NCBI GenBank assembly: GCA_037446075.1
Contig: JBBIJH010000058.1
Span: forward strand, 1 to 14,690
DNA: 14,690 nucleotides
Source: JBBIJH01 sp037446075
GTDB lineage: Bacteria; Bacteroidota; Ignavibacteria; UBA10030; JAHEZR01
Direction of reading: 5' to 3'
A model generated the notes under the pieces. That model searched no databases and was not told the origin of the DNA. It was given only the letters and a program-made list of their open reading frames with translations. The translations under genes were made by a program, and so were the position numbers. Within the stretch, counting starts at the first letter, position 1. Each line of letters starts with the position of its first letter. Shown in pieces: positions 1 to 6,307 of the stretch.

Positions 1-296
1 CCGTCATAGATCCATCTGCCGTAATGGAATGGAGCCCACCCCCATTCGAAGTGGGACACCCAGGTCCAACCGTAATCCGTCCAGACCCAATGACCATGCG
101 TATAAGGTCTCCAGCCTATTCATACGACTGTCGGCCTCCAGCACAAACCATAATTTCCGTATTCGAACCAGACGCCGTACGGAGCAAGTGAGGAATAGAA
201 GAGATTTATATCCGCTCCCCCTTGGGCCACAGAACCTTGTGTGAGAGCGAGAGTCAAAAGTAGCAGGGTCATCAAAGTCAAGATTGATTCTTTCAT
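1..296 (-). pseudogene. DUF6600-like exported protein, 3' end off window, in-frame TGA
   Basis: Not on a single open frame, but clear when read through. ATG at 296-294 sits behind a purine-rich AAGGGGGGA ribosome-binding stretch and opens a signal peptide (MKESILTLMTLLLLTLAL, cleavage near SVAQG). The mature part has the aromatic W/Y-rich pattern of DUF6600-type proteins: LAPYGVWFEYGNYGLCWRP, then GWRPYTHGHWVWTDYGWTWV and WGWAPFHYGRWIYD up to the window edge. Codon 59 (positions 122-120) is TGA, in the same frame as both halves, right before IGWRPY, where homologues read through. No frameshift is needed; one base change would restore the gene. The family is envelope or exported with no established activity. 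The product is either a 58-residue stub or a sequencing artefact. Family assignment is from remembered motif style and is fairly sure; the TGA is directly visible. Confidence 0.62.
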
Positions 297-561
297 CGCT
301 GTCCCCCCTTCGAATTCATGGAGTTGAATCCCTGATGCTCACACTCATCTTGGTACCAAATGGTGTGCCATCAGGAGAAGCTCGTTGAAGAACTAAAAAC
401 TCCTAAAACAGCATCGAACAGGAAGCGTAAAGGTTTTAAGGAAAATAAGAATGGAGGGTGCGTTCAGTTTTTAGGACGAGACGTAAACGAAATAAGTCAA
501 CTCGGTGAGAATTGAACTGATGAGTGCGGAAGAACCCTCAGGGTGAAAATGCTACGAAGTC

Positions 562-1845
562 TCAATTGGTGAGAAAGCAGCCGTTGTTGATGACTCCTAG
601 AGCTTTTCCTCTGACATGCTTTCCATGGAAGGGAGAATTCCTCGACTTTGACTTGAATTTGTTTGAATCTACTACCCATTTGACAGAGGGATCGATCAAG
701 GTGAGATTTGCAATCGCATCACGCTGGATTTTGGCAGGGGGAAGACGAAGGATGCGTCGCGGATTTGTACTGAATTTCATGACGAGCTGATCCCAACTCA
801 GGACGTCTTTGTAAACAAGCTCAGTGATCGCGAGAGTCAGAGCGGTCTCGAGACCAACGATGCCGAATGGAGCATTCACGTACTCGACTTCTTTCTCGTC
901 AAAAGAGTGCGGCGCGTGGTCGCTGGCAATGACGTCGATCGTGCCATCTCGAAGTCCGTCTAGGAGAGAATCCACATCCGCTTGAGTTCGAAGAGGCGGA
1001 TTCATTTTCGTGTTTGTATCAAACCCTCGGACCGCTTCGTCGGTGAGAGTAAAATGATGTGGAGTTACTTCGCACGTAACCTGGACCCCTCGTTTCTTAG
1101 CGTCTCGAATAAGCTCAGCGCCCCTTGAGGTGCTCAAATGCGCAACGTGATACCGACCGCCGGTGAATTCCAGCAATCCGATATCCCGGGCCACGATCAA
1201 TTCTTCTGCTACTGCGGGCATTCCAGGCATCCCGAGGATAGTGGAAACGTACCCCTCGTTCATCACTCCACCCTTTGTCAGGGAAACTTCCTCTGCGTGT
1301 TGAATTATCGGGACATCAAACATGGCCGCATATTCGAGAGCGCGACGCATTACCTCGGCACTCGATACCGGAGACCCATCGTCTGAGAATGCCACTGCGC
1401 CCGCTTCGAAGAGTTCTGCCATCGGAGAGAGCTCTTTTCCTTCACGCCCCTTCGTTACCGCGGCGATGGGAAATACGTCGACGACGCCATCCAGGGCTTT
1501 CCTCCCTCTGTCCTTCACAAAACGGACGATCCCTTCGTTATCGATTGGCGGATTCGTGTTGGGCATACAACAGACTGCCGTAAATCCGCCGGCGGCTGCA
1601 GCCGCACATCCCGTCTCAATCGTTTCCTTGTATTCATAACCCGGCTCGCGGAGATGCACGTGCATGTCAATGAACCCGGGGGCAACAATCTTGTCTCGAA
1701 GTTCCAACGAGTCGATCGATTTCTTCATAGGAAGCGAAAGACCAATGTCGGCGATCTTGCCGTCGAGGATGAGGATGTCGAGGACCTCATCAATTTTCAT
1801 TTCTGGATCAATCACTCGAGCGTGCTTTAAGAGCAGATTGAGCAT
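562..1845 (-). CDS. pyrC: Dihydroorotase, third step of pyrimidine synthesis
   Basis: Converts N-carbamoyl-aspartate to dihydroorotate in the cytoplasm. At 427 residues it is full length for the class I (long) dihydroorotases. Amidohydrolase metal-site motifs are all present: DMHVHLREPG (H62, H64), substrate motif CMPNTNPP (93-100), FSDDGSP (about 153-159), IQHAEE (H183), VAHLSTSRGAELI (H236) and the catalytic Asp in ASDHAPH (D309). The C-terminus NSPFHGKHVRGKALG is typical of the family. The ATG at 1845 follows AAAGGAACTT, a good ribosome-binding site, 17 nt after the pyrB stop, so it is the third gene of the pyrR-pyrB-pyrC operon. The stop is TGA. No convincing intrinsic terminator follows; only a weak ACCC-TGA-GGGT hairpin lies near 536-546. 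Confidence 0.97.
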   Translation of the reverse strand: MLNLLLKHARVIDPEMKIDEVLDILILDGKIADIGLSLPMKKSIDSLELRDKIVAPGFIDMHVHLREPGYEYKETIETGCAAAAAGGFTAVCCMPNTNPPIDNEGIVRFVKDRGRKALDGVVDVFPIAAVTKGREGKELSPMAELFEAGAVAFSDDGSPVSSAEVMRRALEYAAMFDVPIIQHAEEVSLTKGGVMNEGYVSTILGMPGMPAVAEELIVARDIGLLEFTGGRYHVAHLSTSRGAELIRDAKKRGVQVTCEVTPHHFTLTDEAVRGFDTNTKMNPPLRTQADVDSLLDGLRDGTIDVIASDHAPHSFDEKEVEYVNAPFGIVGLETALTLAITELVYKDVLSWDQLVMKFSTNPRRILRLPPAKIQRDAIANLTLIDPSVKWVVDSNKFKSKSRNSPFHGKHVRGKALGVINNGCFLTN

Positions 1846-1862
1846 AAGTTCCTTTTGTGATC

Positions 1863-2798
1863 TCAGGAGCCCGATTCATGATGGGCGGTTCCCAACAGGA
1901 AAAGAACGGCCATCCTGACCGCTACTCCATTGAGAACTTGCTGAAGGATAAGCGAATGTTCGCTGTCAGCAACATCGGCAGATAGCTCGACGTCGCGATT
2001 GATGGGACCAGGATGAAGGATAGTGACTGCATGGCCTGCTTTATCCAGTCGCTCCCGAGTAACCCCGTACCGGAGATGATACTCGCGCACGGACGGGAAA
2101 AGTGCCTCCCCGTGGCGCTCGAACTGAATCCGCAGAACATTCAGAGCATCAACGTTACAAATCATTTTATCGAGATCATGGTACACAGTAACTCCGAGCT
2201 TCTCGATTCCACGAGGGATCAGTGTTGCTGGACCACAGACAGAAACCAGGGCGCCCATGGTTTTCAGACCGAAGATGTTCGAAAGGGCAACGCGGCTATG
2301 GGAGAGATCGCCGACGATCCCAACCCGAAGCCCCTCTATTCGCCCAAATTTTTCCCTCAATGAGTACATGTCCAAAAGGGCCTGCGTCGGATGCTCGTGT
2401 GCACCATCACCAGCATTGATGATCACCGCATCGAGAACCCTGCTTAGAAAATGGGGAGCCCCCGCCGCAGGGTGTCGAATCACAACCATGTCTACCTTCA
2501 TTGCCTCGATGTTCCGAGCCGTGTCTTTGAGTGTCTCGCCTTTGGCGACACTGCTACCAGCAACAGAGAAGTTCACAACGTCGGCGGAGAGCCGCCGCTC
2601 AGCAAGTTCAAACGACGTCCGAGTGCGGGTCGAGCTTTCAAAGAAGAGATTGACGATGGTCTTCCCTTGTAGAGTGGGCACTTTCTTGATCGGCCGCTCA
2701 AGCACCTCACGGAAGCTTGAAGTCGTCTCCAGAATCAGCTCAATATCTTCCCTCGGCATTCCTTCGAGGCCGAGGAGATGTCGAGTCTTCAATGGCAC
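1863..2798 (-). CDS. pyrB: Aspartate carbamoyltransferase catalytic chain
   Basis: Joins carbamoyl phosphate and aspartate to give carbamoyl-aspartate, the committed step of pyrimidine synthesis. The 311-residue length is normal. Carbamoyl-phosphate loop STRTRTSFE is at 56-64, the mobile loop Lys in SVAKGETLKDT at about 86, HEHPTQALLD at 134-143, GDLSHSRVALSN at about 163-174 and the aspartate-binding HPGPINRDVELS at 262-273. No pyrI regulatory chain is adjacent, as in Bacillus-type enzymes. It starts with GTG one base after the pyrR TAA, with the ribosome-binding purines (GGAGGGAGAAG) inside the end of pyrR, so translational coupling is likely. Some annotators could pick the internal ATG at codon 14, but the residues before it match the family's N-terminus (HLLGLEGM). 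Confidence 0.97.
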   Translation of the reverse strand: MPLKTRHLLGLEGMPREDIELILETTSSFREVLERPIKKVPTLQGKTIVNLFFESSTRTRTSFELAERRLSADVVNFSVAGSSVAKGETLKDTARNIEAMKVDMVVIRHPAAGAPHFLSRVLDAVIINAGDGAHEHPTQALLDMYSLREKFGRIEGLRVGIVGDLSHSRVALSNIFGLKTMGALVSVCGPATLIPRGIEKLGVTVYHDLDKMICNVDALNVLRIQFERHGEALFPSVREYHLRYGVTRERLDKAGHAVTILHPGPINRDVELSADVADSEHSLILQQVLNGVAVRMAVLFLLGTAHHESGS

Positions 2799-2799
2799 T

Positions 2800-3342
2800 T
2801 TAGTCTTCTCCCTCCACGATTACGACAGCGTCTTCGCCATCAACTTCTTCAACCAGAACTCTCACTTCTTCCCCGGTTGATGTGGGTATGTTTTTCCCGA
2901 CAAAATCAGCTTTGATTGGCAGCTCGCGGTGACCACGATCCACCATCACAGCAAGTTGGATTGAGGTCGGCCGTCCTAAATCCATCAATTCGTCGAGAGC
3001 TGCTCGCACAGTTCTCCCGGTATAAAGAACGTCGTCGATGAGAACGAGGTCTTTCCCGGTTACGTCGAAACGGATATCTGTTCCCTTGAGCTCGGGCTGA
3101 TCCAAGCGATGGCGGAGGTCGTCACGATAGAGAGTGATGTCAAGATAACCAACGTGGACTTCCTTGTGCTCGATCTCGGCGATTTTCTTTGCAAGACGAC
3201 GGGCAAGATGTTCGCCACGGGTTCGAATGCCAATTAACCCGATGCTCTCGGCACCCTTGTTACGCTCGAGGATCTCGTGTGCCAACCGCGCCAGGGTCCG
3301 CGCGAATCCGTTCTGATCTATAATCTTCGCCTTGATCTTCAC
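2800..3342 (-). CDS. pyrR: PyrR, pyrimidine operon regulator / uracil phosphoribosyltransferase
   Basis: A 180-residue phosphoribosyltransferase-fold protein. In characterised bacteria PyrR binds the pyr mRNA leader when UMP/UTP is high and promotes termination; many members also have uracil phosphoribosyltransferase activity. The PRPP-binding loop LVLIDDVLYTGRTVRAALD sits at about 99-117, with GIRTRGEHLA (38-47) near the N-terminus and VMVDRGHRELPIKADFVGK in the C-terminal half, all family hallmarks. The start is GTG at 3342: an in-frame TGA lies four codons upstream, leaving no earlier choice, and GGAG (3353-3356) is the ribosome-binding site. An intrinsic terminator lies 18 nt upstream, so the protein probably controls its own operon. 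It is first in pyrR-pyrB-pyrC and followed by pyrB with a 1 nt gap. Confidence 0.95.
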   Translation of the reverse strand: MKIKAKIIDQNGFARTLARLAHEILERNKGAESIGLIGIRTRGEHLARRLAKKIAEIEHKEVHVGYLDITLYRDDLRHRLDQPELKGTDIRFDVTGKDLVLIDDVLYTGRTVRAALDELMDLGRPTSIQLAVMVDRGHRELPIKADFVGKNIPTSTGEEVRVLVEEVDGEDAVVIVEGED

Positions 3343-3360
3343 GAGCGCTCATCTCCATAG

Positions 3361-3400
3361 ATAAAAGAAAGCCCCCGCTCCATCGACGTGGAACGGAGGC
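3361..3400 (-). terminator. Intrinsic terminator / attenuator in the pyr leader
   Basis: On the minus strand GCCTCCGTTCCA pairs with TGGAGCGGGGGC (12 bp including two G-U pairs) around a 6-nt CGTCGA loop, followed at once by the T-rich TTTCTTTTAT. That is a textbook intrinsic terminator, placed 18 nt before the pyrR start codon, so the operon can only be expressed when it is bypassed. A competing hairpin at 3395-3416 reuses the first strand. Confidence 0.82.
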
Positions 3401-3416
3401 TCTGCAAAGACTCTCC
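3395..3416 (-). promoter_or_regulatory. Possible antiterminator hairpin of the pyr leader
   Basis: Minus-strand GGAGAGTC can pair with GAGCCTCC around a TTTGCA hexaloop, with a two-by-two internal mismatch. It consumes the 5' arm of the terminator at 3371-3400, so the two folds exclude each other, as expected for attenuation. The loop does not match the Bacillus PyrR-binding consensus well, so binding by PyrR is an inference. The leader also carries a repeated GTYTCCGATT (3426-3435 and 3463-3472). Confidence 0.4.
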
Positions 3417-3501
3417 AAACTCTTCAATCGGAAACTCGATACTACATCCGCCAACCCTTACTAATCGGAGACCGACCGCGGACATACTATCTACTCCCTT
3501 C

Positions 3502-3519
3502 CCTGCCTCGCCGGGCAGG
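3502..3519. repeat. Perfect 6-bp inverted repeat CCTGCC/GGCAGG
   Basis: CCTGCC, a 6-nt loop and GGCAGG lie in the stretch between tRNA-Val and the pyr leader. No T run follows on either strand, so I do not call it a terminator. Confidence 0.4.
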
Positions 3520-3627
3520 ATTTAAAGGTGACTCGCTTTATGAATCATCTCGAGTCCCAATCTTCTGGGGCGAGGGATCCGCTTGCTTTGACAACTGGCG
3601 ACGATCAAGTGGGCTGGACTGGGTTCG

Positions 3628-3652
3628 AATCCCGATGACATCAATCGGGATT
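3628..3652. repeat. Perfect 9-bp inverted repeat AATCCCGAT/ATCGGGATT
   Basis: Two exact 9-nt arms around a 7-nt GACATCA loop. No T run follows, so it is not a standard terminator. The ATCCCG/CGGGAT arm ends recur in the hairpin at 14100-14130, suggesting a dispersed hairpin repeat. It overlaps a GGGTTCGAATCCC string resembling a tRNA T-arm. The surrounding 3401-3702 stretch has no gene I can support. Confidence 0.5.
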
Positions 3653-3702
3653 TGGCATAGAGCGCTCAACCAGTGACCTTGCGCACCTGCCTCGTCGACT
3701 GT

Positions 3703-3775
3703 GGGCGATGTAGGACTCGAACCTACGACCTTACGGATGTGAACCGTACGCTCTAACCAACTGAGCTAATCGCCC
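3703..3775 (-). tRNA. tRNA-Val (anticodon CAC)
   Basis: A 73-nt cloverleaf with all stems paired: acceptor GGGCGAT/ATCGCCC, D-stem GCTC/GAGC with loop AGTTGGTTA, anticodon stem TACGG/CCGTA with loop TTCACAT (anticodon CAC, reading GUG), a 5-nt variable loop AGGTC, and T-stem GTAGG/CCTAC with loop TTCGAGT. CCA is not encoded; the next bases are ACA. A well-placed promoter lies just upstream (3788-3818). No other intact tRNA was found nearby. Confidence 0.96.
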
Positions 3776-3787
3776 GCAGGCTGCAGG

Positions 3788-3818
3788 CAAATCTACGGAT
3801 TGTTCATATAATTGTCAA
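3788..3818 (-). promoter_or_regulatory. Promoter of tRNA-Val, Bacteroidota type
   Basis: The minus strand has TTGACA at 3818-3813 and TAGATTTG at 3795-3788, twelve bases before the mature tRNA 5' end. TAGATTTG matches the Bacteroidota -7 element TAnnTTTG exactly, and the TTG of TTGACA lies 20 nt upstream, where the -33 TTG is expected. Read as a sigma-70 promoter it is TTGACA, 17 nt, TAGATT. Both readings point to the same start region. Confidence 0.65.
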
Positions 3819-3865
3819 CTGGCCAGGCAACGGGACTAGACTCACCACTCCAAAAAATCCTTCGC

Positions 3866-4663
3866 CTACTCCACAGCGAACAGGTGTTCACTCGAATAAA
3901 GGAGCGGATTCAACTCACTCGCCGCAATCTCCCCCGGCTTCTGTCCCGGAAGAAAAGCCATCATGTCCACGCGGCGATTCTCGTTGTCGGGCTCCAACAG
4001 CCGAGTCCCGTCTGCATAGTAAATGATCGTGATGACTTCTCGCGGCTGCTGGCTACGGTTGGCGTGGGCTGAGTGCAATAGCAATCCCGAATGGAACGTG
4101 GCGTCTCCAGCGTTCAGCTCGTGACTGACGCACTCGAATCCGTTCTGCTCGATGACTTTCTCAAAGAACTCCTGAGATTCTTCTGAGATCGGACGATCTG
4201 CGATTTCCCCGAGTCTGTGTGATCCGGAGGCGAAGATCATCGAGCCCATCTCTTTCGAGACATCGACGAGAGGCATCCACATCGTGATCGTATGCTCGGT
4301 GTCGAGCGGCCAGTAATAGTGATCCCGATGCCAAGGTGTTACCCGACCGCCCGGAGGTTTGAAAAGCGCCTGATCGTGGTAAAGTCGAACTCCATCTACT
4401 CCCATCAGGTCGGCTGCAATCTTCGCGAAGCGCCGAGCGAAGATGAACTGCTTCACTCCTTCGTCCAATCTCCAAACATTTGTGACCTGAGTAAACAGAC
4501 CGCTGTAGTCGTCGATGCGGCCTTGTGTGTCCCTCCGCTCCACGACACCTTTCATTACTTCTGTGATGCGAGGGCGATAAGCATTGACTTCTTCTGCAGA
4601 GGCCACCCTTCGAAGGAGTATGTGCCCATCGCGCCGATAGGTCTCAATCTGTGATGGGGTCAA
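3866..4663 (-). CDS. Phytanoyl-CoA dioxygenase (PhyH) family protein
   Basis: A 265-residue Fe(II)/2-oxoglutarate-dependent oxygenase by fold. The N-terminus (TPSQIETYRRDGHILLRRV) is the usual PhyH opening. The iron site is visible as WHRDHYYW (H112 and D114) and the distal His in HSGLLLHSAHANRS (H197), with R208 eleven residues later where the family's 2-oxoglutarate-binding Arg sits. Family members hydroxylate diverse small molecules, so the substrate cannot be named. No signal peptide, so cytoplasmic. The start is TTG at 4663: an in-frame TGA directly precedes it and the next in-frame Met is residue 37, too late for the fold. The ribosome-binding site is poor. It stands alone, with 357 nt upstream and the tRNA-Val promoter about 50 nt downstream, so no pathway can be read from context. 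Confidence 0.85.
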   Translation of the reverse strand: MTPSQIETYRRDGHILLRRVASAEEVNAYRPRITEVMKGVVERRDTQGRIDDYSGLFTQVTNVWRLDEGVKQFIFARRFAKIAADLMGVDGVRLYHDQALFKPPGGRVTPWHRDHYYWPLDTEHTITMWMPLVDVSKEMGSMIFASGSHRLGEIADRPISEESQEFFEKVIEQNGFECVSHELNAGDATFHSGLLLHSAHANRSQQPREVITIIYYADGTRLLEPDNENRRVDMMAFLPGQKPGEIAASELNPLLYSSEHLFAVE

Positions 4664-5020
4664 TCATTTTAGGCAGAAAACGAGGGTAGTTACATGGGTA
4701 GCAGGTGTTAATTTTGGATCAGTAAAGTATGGTTTGAGCTGTGAGAATACGAATGCAGGATGTACGATTCAAGATTCAGGTTTTCCCTACGCCGGCTTGC
4801 TCGGAGCTCGATTAGGACGATTGCCAGTGCCATTCAAAATCCATCATCTTGTACTTTTCTAACACACTCCTATGGTCCCCCCGCATGTCCAAAAATGTCC
4901 GCTCCGTCCAGCTGCTAACGCGTGACTCATGGAATTTTGGCTTGCGTCCGGCGAATGCGGTTTCGGACTGCGAGGACAACGGCTTTGACTCAAGACGCGA
5001 CATTGCTTCCCGAAAGTCCA
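4664..5020. other. Intergenic stretch, no supported gene
   Basis: Separates the PhyH gene from the copper-monooxygenase-like gene. A minus-strand 69-codon frame (4812-5021) begins with an ATG overlapping the upstream stop as TAATG, but its composition looks random, it matches nothing I recognise and it lacks a good ribosome-binding site. A short low-complexity string GATTCAAGATTCAGG lies at 4766-4780. No terminator or promoter is convincing. Confidence 0.45.
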
Positions 5021-6124
5021 TTAGTGATGATGCCTGCGGACGGAACCAGATGCTTCTTGGTTCGAGGCTTCGTGTTCCACGTGGGACCCGGTGAGACGAA
5101 GCGCGTGATTGAGGTCTGCGACGTACAAAGGATCTTTCATGTCTGCGAGCGGCCACACCTGCCCTCTTGCCGGGAGGAATATTCCGCCGACAACTCCCAT
5201 CCCTCCTTCAGGAATCGTGTCACTTGTTGGATTGTAGTAGGTGGCAGTCACTCGGTACACATGCCCCGACTCGATGTAGACACCCAAGCGCTTCCAGAAC
5301 TCCCCAACTGGAACAGCAAGGATTCGTCCGTGCTCATCCAAGCTTGGTTTTGCATCCCAGAGGATCTTGTTCGCCGTCACGTCTTCGAACCTAAGGCCTA
5401 CGGCAAAGTCATGTAAGTGCCCACCGATGCCGAGAATCCGCCCCGAGATCGCTGGCCTTGCCTCGTAGGAGATTTCATACTTTCCCGGAGGAAGATCGAA
5501 CCCCTTATTGCCGACCGGAAACTTTACGTCTAGTTGAAAAGGATAGACATCAAACACGGGCCAGAGCTTGGTTGCACGCTTAAATTTTAGTCTCAAGTTG
5601 ACCGAGACGCCATAGTAAGTTGTATCCGTAGGATTGTGGAGCATTGTACTGTAGATGAATCGATCGCCCTTTTTGAATGGCACACCAAATAACAACCACG
5701 GGATTGAATGCTCACCCGTCTCTTTACTCGCCGCCGCGAGACGACGAGAGATTGGCAGAAACAACTCTCGGCGGTCGGGATCAATCAGGTTAAGGTGATG
5801 GAGAATCACCATGGGGACTGGCCGATCATCTTTATCCAAAAGCTCAGCGCGGAATCCATAGAGGATGCCACTGATAGGGAACCGAGCTAGCTGGACCGGG
5901 AGTTGCTTCAGGTCATGATGTGAGATGCCTGCTGGCAAGTCGATGGGACCGATGGAGATAACCAGCTCACTTTTTGTGGGGTCCTCAAGAATTTTCAACC
6001 CGGGAGATGGCTCCTGAGCCACCGCGGTCGACAAAAAGAGACTGAAAGAAACAAGCAATCTGTGTACTAAGATGAGGGGATCATCTCGAGATGGGACATG
6101 GAGGTATGTAGAAGAAGGAGACAC
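5021..6124 (-). CDS. Exported copper type II monooxygenase-like (PHM/DBH fold) protein
   Basis: A 367-residue protein with a hydrophobic export segment (RLLVSFSLFLSTAVAQEP, about 22-39). The rest resembles peptidylglycine alpha-hydroxylating monooxygenase (PHM) and dopamine beta-hydroxylase. The likely CuH ligands are H109-H110 (VILHHLNLI) and H163 (MLHNPT), followed by GVSVNLRL like the GVSVHLT of PHM. The likely CuM ligands are H236 and H238 (GGHLHDFAVGLRF) and M309 (EGGMGVVGG). Spacings of 53, 73 and 71 residues are close to rat PHM (64, 70 and 70). Known enzymes hydroxylate C-H bonds with O2 and two coppers; substrate and activity here are unknown. No Cys is present, so the PHM disulphides are missing. 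The start is GTG, with TAG two codons upstream and no clear ribosome-binding site; the 20 residues before the export segment are odd, so the true start may be later. The C-terminus ends in RRHHH. Confidence 0.7.
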   Translation of the reverse strand: MSPSSTYLHVPSRDDPLILVHRLLVSFSLFLSTAVAQEPSPGLKILEDPTKSELVISIGPIDLPAGISHHDLKQLPVQLARFPISGILYGFRAELLDKDDRPVPMVILHHLNLIDPDRRELFLPISRRLAAASKETGEHSIPWLLFGVPFKKGDRFIYSTMLHNPTDTTYYGVSVNLRLKFKRATKLWPVFDVYPFQLDVKFPVGNKGFDLPPGKYEISYEARPAISGRILGIGGHLHDFAVGLRFEDVTANKILWDAKPSLDEHGRILAVPVGEFWKRLGVYIESGHVYRVTATYYNPTSDTIPEGGMGVVGGIFLPARGQVWPLADMKDPLYVADLNHALRLTGSHVEHEASNQEASGSVRRHHH

Positions 6125-6225
6125 TCGCTAATCCTCGCTTTTGTTTACTGTGGCGCTCATTTGAACTCTCGTTCTTGTCACCGTGCTATTAAACTTCGGG
6201 TTTTGTGCCGGGCTACCCTGAGAGG

Positions 6226-6245
6226 CTCCGGAGTCTGATCCGGAG
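6226..6245. repeat. Inverted repeat CTCCGGA/TCCGGAG after uvrC
   Basis: Two perfect 7-nt arms with a 6-nt loop, about 60 nt past the uvrC stop. There is no T run on the minus strand, so it could be a 3'-end stabilising hairpin or a dispersed repeat rather than an intrinsic terminator. Confidence 0.4.
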
Positions 6246-6307
6246 AATCATCCAACGCAACTCGTTGACAGAAGAATGCTCACAGGACAAGGAAGACCGA
6301 GCTTCGA

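Noticed and set aside
120..122. TGA as selenocysteine or reassigned codon
   Set aside because: No SECIS-like hairpin was evident right after it, the family has no conserved Cys there, and TGA ends pyrC, pyrB and uvrC normally.
2257..2880. Long plus-strand open frame opposite pyrB and pyrR
   Set aside because: It is a shadow of pyrB and pyrR, both of which are unmistakable on the other strand.
3260..3454. Leader peptide gene in front of pyrR (64 codons, TTG start)
   Set aside because: It runs through the terminator and 83 nt into pyrR in another frame, with no good ribosome-binding site or pyrimidine-related codon pattern.
3628..3652. tRNA-Val terminator
   Set aside because: Good stem but no T run, and it overlaps tRNA-like debris; kept as an inverted repeat.
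4812..5021. 69-codon gene overlapping the copper protein's stop (TAATG)
   Set aside because: Random-looking composition, no recognised family and no ribosome-binding site; kept only as a note in the intergenic entry.
6226..6245. uvrC terminator
   Set aside because: The stem is perfect but no T run follows it on the minus strand.
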